DNA from: a bacterium | GTDB lineage: Bacteria > Planctomycetota > J058 > JACQDU01 | Length of the DNA: 9,757 bases | Direction of reading: 5' to 3' | Assembly: GCA_016200955.1 (NCBI GenBank) | Contig: JACQDU010000746.1 | Coordinates: 1 to 9,757, forward strand | Shown here: in pieces, positions 8,401 to 9,757 of the stretch | How the letters are laid out: each line of letters starts with the position of its first letter | Numbering within the stretch: the stretch's first letter is position 1 | The notes under the pieces: model-generated | Told to the model about the DNA's origin: nothing | What the model saw: only the letters and a program-made list of their open reading frames with translations | Databases searched by the model: none | Made by a program: the position numbers and the translations under genes

Positions 8401-9487
8401 AGGCCCAGCTCCCCGTCTGCCCGCAGACCTTGAGGAGCACCTCGTTCCATCCCGCCTTGAGCGAGAAGCCCACGTGAGTCTGGTCCCACTCGAGGGGACG
8501 CCTCTTGTCCTCCTCGTCCACCAAGGCGCGGTTCACCCACACCTTGAGCGCCTCCGCCGACCCGAGGCGCAACGCCACGTTCGTGTCGGCATCCGCGTGC
8601 AGATACGAGATCGCGTAGGCGAGCGACTGGTCGTTCGGCCGGAGCATGGCCTTCAAGTCGATCTCGCCGTCCGTCGTCTTCGCCTGAGGAGTCGGGCGCC
8701 ACGTGACCTCGCGCTTCTTCCCCTTGAGCTTCGCCTTCGGGTCGAAGGGCTGCGTCTCGGGCTCGTAGTCGTTCGCGTAACCGGTCCCGCGCTCGTTGTC
8801 GAATGAGCCGATCACGTACCAGGAGGTCGCGAGCCCGAGCTTCGAGAGCTCCGCCTCGGCCTCGCCCGGCTTCCCGGCCGCCTGGAGCTGGCCCGCGAGG
8901 TAGAAGCGCGCGAACGACCTCGCGTAGGGCGCCACGTGCTCGTCGGACGCGACCTTCGCGAGGAGAGCGGACGCCCTCCCGTGCTCGGAGAGCTTGTTCC
9001 AGAAGAAGACGCATCGCCGGATGAGGAACTGGAGCCGGGCGCTCCTCGCTTCCTGGCCCTCGGCGCGGCCGGGCCCCGCGAGCACGGCGCCGATCGCCGC
9101 CTCGAACTTCTCCATCGCGGGAGCGAAGCGGGCCTGCCCCTCGAGCTCGAGACCCTCGCGCTCGAGCTTGGTCGCCTGGGCGAGGTCGGCCTCCTCGGCG
9201 GCCGCGGGGGCCTTCTTCTCCTCCGGGGGAGCCGCGGGAGCGGAGCCGCCCGGCGTCGAGGGCGGGAGGGTGCCGCCGTGATCGCGCACGATCGCGAGGA
9301 TCCGCTCGCGCGCGACCCGCTCCTTCCCCTTCCCCGTCTCGATGACGACCTCCTTGCCGTCGTCCGAGACGATCTTCCCGGTGAGCTCCGTCTGGTCCCG
9401 GAGCGTGATCGTGTCGGCGCGCGCGAGACCGGGCGCGAGCGCGAGGACAAGGGCTGCGGCCAGAAGCGGCATGGAGCGCTTGCTCAT
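5414..9487 (-). CDS. Exported TPR/DUF3857/transglutaminase-like protein (intact triad)
   Basis: 1357-aa protein. The ATG at 9487 is chosen because AAAGG lies 7 bases upstream and a signal peptide follows at once (residues 1-24, cleavage expected after ARA). Domain order: a short beta-rich segment (25-70), a Pro/Ala linker (71-98), a helical region (99-220), a beta-sandwich resembling galactose-binding folds (about 222-370, with KVWVNRALV and LKAGWNEVLLKV), TPR-type repeats (about 400-710), DUF3857 (about 750-950), a transglutaminase-like core (about 980-1110) and a beta-rich C-terminus. The core has GDCKDKA, FNHC and WLDG, giving a plausible Cys-His-Asp triad of C1035, H1079 and D1096. Many DUF3857 proteins, as I recall, are about half this length. 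The fold is that of papain-like transglutaminases and cysteine proteases; the substrate is unknown. Its TGA overlaps the ATG of the downstream paralogue, so the two are probably translationally coupled. Export to the periplasm or surface is inferred from the signal peptide. Confidence 0.9.
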   Translation of the reverse strand: MSKRSMPLLAAALVLALAPGLARADTITLRDQTELTGKIVSDDGKEVVIETGKGKERVARERILAIVRDHGGTLPPSTPGGSAPAAPPEEKKAPAAAEEADLAQATKLEREGLELEGQARFAPAMEKFEAAIGAVLAGPGRAEGQEARSARLQFLIRRCVFFWNKLSEHGRASALLAKVASDEHVAPYARSFARFYLAGQLQAAGKPGEAEAELSKLGLATSWYVIGSFDNERGTGYANDYEPETQPFDPKAKLKGKKREVTWRPTPQAKTTDGEIDLKAMLRPNDQSLAYAISYLHADADTNVALRLGSAEALKVWVNRALVDEEDKRRPLEWDQTHVGFSLKAGWNEVLLKVCGQTGSWAFRCRLTSPDGGEPKGVRWATLDEIGKTQAFSKGSEKAKLDETGAIGFYEKRRKAAPKDDADRFRLGYLYYSQKPHDENEHKDREALDEARTLSPRDPYYQVFYSFTAMANAEYSVNKEENKRRLALERALELKPDYAQASWLLAQYYEHSLGGHMRARELLEAALKANPEFIEAEILYLDLSAQKGLGPVSERRYRELEKTKEARTFLPLARRLLGGEARGDVKRTWTALDRIFELDRSDPEPLNEQASIALGRGEPDLAIKLYSQASALWPWNNGIRTSLSHAKEIAKDLAGAEADLKAALEIAPEDDGLLQRLGHLVEREGREAEGRKLLERALELNPNLPDLKKYLTYLDRRSAAAVAGFEDAWTLDGAEIVEAAKKVPIDGAITERILLRNSVTKVNPDGTSSAFVQEIKRVENDEGVRANTSGWVGYHQGEQKAKFKLARIYKKSGEVQDAPVSETATNAGGGEFARYSYHSVGPFTLEIGDVVELQSRVDDLAQSFFGDYFGADERFAEFSKPIDRLRFVVIAPEDKKLYVHQTGLDDVKMQEKKDEKEKTVARIWEKRDIAKIDPEPRMPWAKEVLPKVQVSSFQDWNSFAKWYWGLVRKQQEADESIKQKVEELTKDCKTEEEKIRKIYNFVVTDIRYNAAWEFGVHGFKPYNATSIFQRKFGDCKDKATLINTMLAECKIESYPVLIFGDNPRGEEDLSLPLMHHFNHCISYVPGAKGGKGMWLDGTAQYHPFDTLPTMDYGATTLIIRHDRGELLKVPFRGPEANETIEMHRVALKADGSADVRSTFEGKGDFEVFIREHLEEEGRRSDKLEQAIGRHYSGAKVKKVECSDLKDLDKPIRVEVEVGIPKMLEKSTGGLAIEEVRSWLFDAFYLQGQKISDLAAKDKRDFDVVLPVPSGVEEETVYELAPGTDVKSLPKATKLEGTFGVYEKTFSKEGNKLKVARKLKLSTNRISRAEYDAFRKFVGTIERAEKEKVLLSKEGGEE

Positions 9488-9516
9488 AGGACGACCTTTC
9501 TGTTCCGGCAGATGGA

Positions 9517-9569
9517 AGGCGAGAGTGCCGCGCGAGCGGAGGGGCGACCGGCGTCGTTCTCTCTCGCCT
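9517..9569. other. Structured intergenic inverted repeat (three-way-junction-like)
   Basis: A 9-bp perfect inverted repeat (AGGCGAGAG at 9517-9525, CTCTCGCCT at 9561-9569) encloses two small perfect hairpins: 9528-9539 (CCGC/GCGG around a 4-base loop) and 9545-9556 (CGAC/GTCG around a 4-base loop). It begins 2 bases after the stop of the NPCBM gene and ends about 17 bases before the Shine-Dalgarno of the next gene. No T-tract follows on the minus strand, so it is not a classical intrinsic terminator. It could weaken read-through, protect an mRNA end, or be chance pairing in GC-rich DNA. Confidence 0.35.
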
Positions 9570-9571
9570 CG

Positions 9572-9757
9572 TTACCTTGCTTTGACGAGGTGGGCGTCGG
9601 CCCAGTCGGCCCGCCCGAGGATGTGCATGAAGGAGCCGTAGTCCACGACGAGCTGGAGCTCCTTGACGCCCTGGACGTCCACGGCGATCTCGTCGGGCGC
9701 GTCGACCTTCCTCTTCTTCTTGCCCTCGGGCATCTCCTTCGCGGGCTTCCCGTCCAC
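9572..9757 (-). CDS. NPCBM/NEW2-type domain protein, C-terminal part only
   Basis: This is the last 61 codons of a gene whose 5' part lies beyond the right edge; it ends at a TAA at 9574-9572. The first visible codon is GTG, but it is simply where the window cuts the frame and need not be a start. The visible protein has a Lys-rich stretch (GKKKRK) and then a beta-type core in which V-D-V-x-G-V-K-E-L-x-L-V-V-D leads to A-D-W-A-D-A. That closing pattern is typical of NPCBM/NEW2 domains, a galactose-binding-like fold found at the ends of glycosidases and of many uncharacterised secreted proteins. The rest of the protein is unseen, so its activity is unknown. It is co-directional with the paralogue that begins 84 bp downstream and may share its transcript. 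The domain call is fairly secure; any role in carbohydrate binding is inference. Confidence 0.72.
   Translation of the reverse strand: MDGKPAKEMPEGKKKRKVDAPDEIAVDVQGVKELQLVVDYGSFMHILGRADWADAHLVKAR

Noticed and set aside
5372..8806. A second plus-strand open frame of 1144 codons
   Set aside because: It is the same codon-for-codon antisense shadow, here of the first paralogue. The translation is dominated by Leu, Glu, Arg, Val and Asp as expected from reverse complements of GAG, CTC, GCG and GAC, and it shows no family signature.

Overview
The window is GC-rich (visibly about two-thirds G+C), codes densely, and every gene I can support lies on the minus strand. From right to left, in the direction of transcription, these are: the 3' end of a gene with a C-terminal NPCBM/NEW2-type domain (9572-9757); two very long exported DUF3857/transglutaminase-like paralogues joined by an ATGA stop/start overlap (9487-5414 and 5417-1968); a 262-bp non-coding gap; then three short housekeeping-type genes: a DUF1893 protein (1683-1276), a PaaI/4HBT hotdog thioesterase (1268-819) and a SprT-like zinc metallopeptidase that runs off the left edge (777-1).

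The organism cannot be named from the sequence alone. The GC content, a secreted protein opening with a short beta-rich segment, fusions of TPR repeats, a beta-sandwich and DUF3857, and an NPCBM neighbour together make me think of Planctomycetota or a similar high-GC environmental lineage. That is an inference of modest confidence.

The centre of interest is the paralogue pair. Both proteins have a signal peptide, a beta-sandwich resembling galactose-binding folds, TPR-type helical repeats, a DUF3857 domain and a transglutaminase-like domain, in the same order. The upstream copy keeps a Cys-His-Asp triad (C1035, H1079, D1096). The downstream copy has lost the cysteine, and its reading frame breaks after about residue 1010. 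The expected C-terminus continues in another frame to a stop at 1946, with roughly 100 residues missing relative to the paralogue. The pair therefore looks like an enzyme with a degenerate or pseudoenzyme partner, made in a coupled way and acting outside the cytoplasm. The break itself could be genuine decay or an assembly error.

The long plus-strand open frames (two exceed 1,100 codons) are codon-for-codon antisense shadows and are not annotated. No mobile element, CRISPR array, tRNA or rRNA was found. The longest stretch without a gene is 1684-1945; it holds a strong hairpin just after the second paralogue and an AT-richer patch that probably carries the promoter of the three-gene set.
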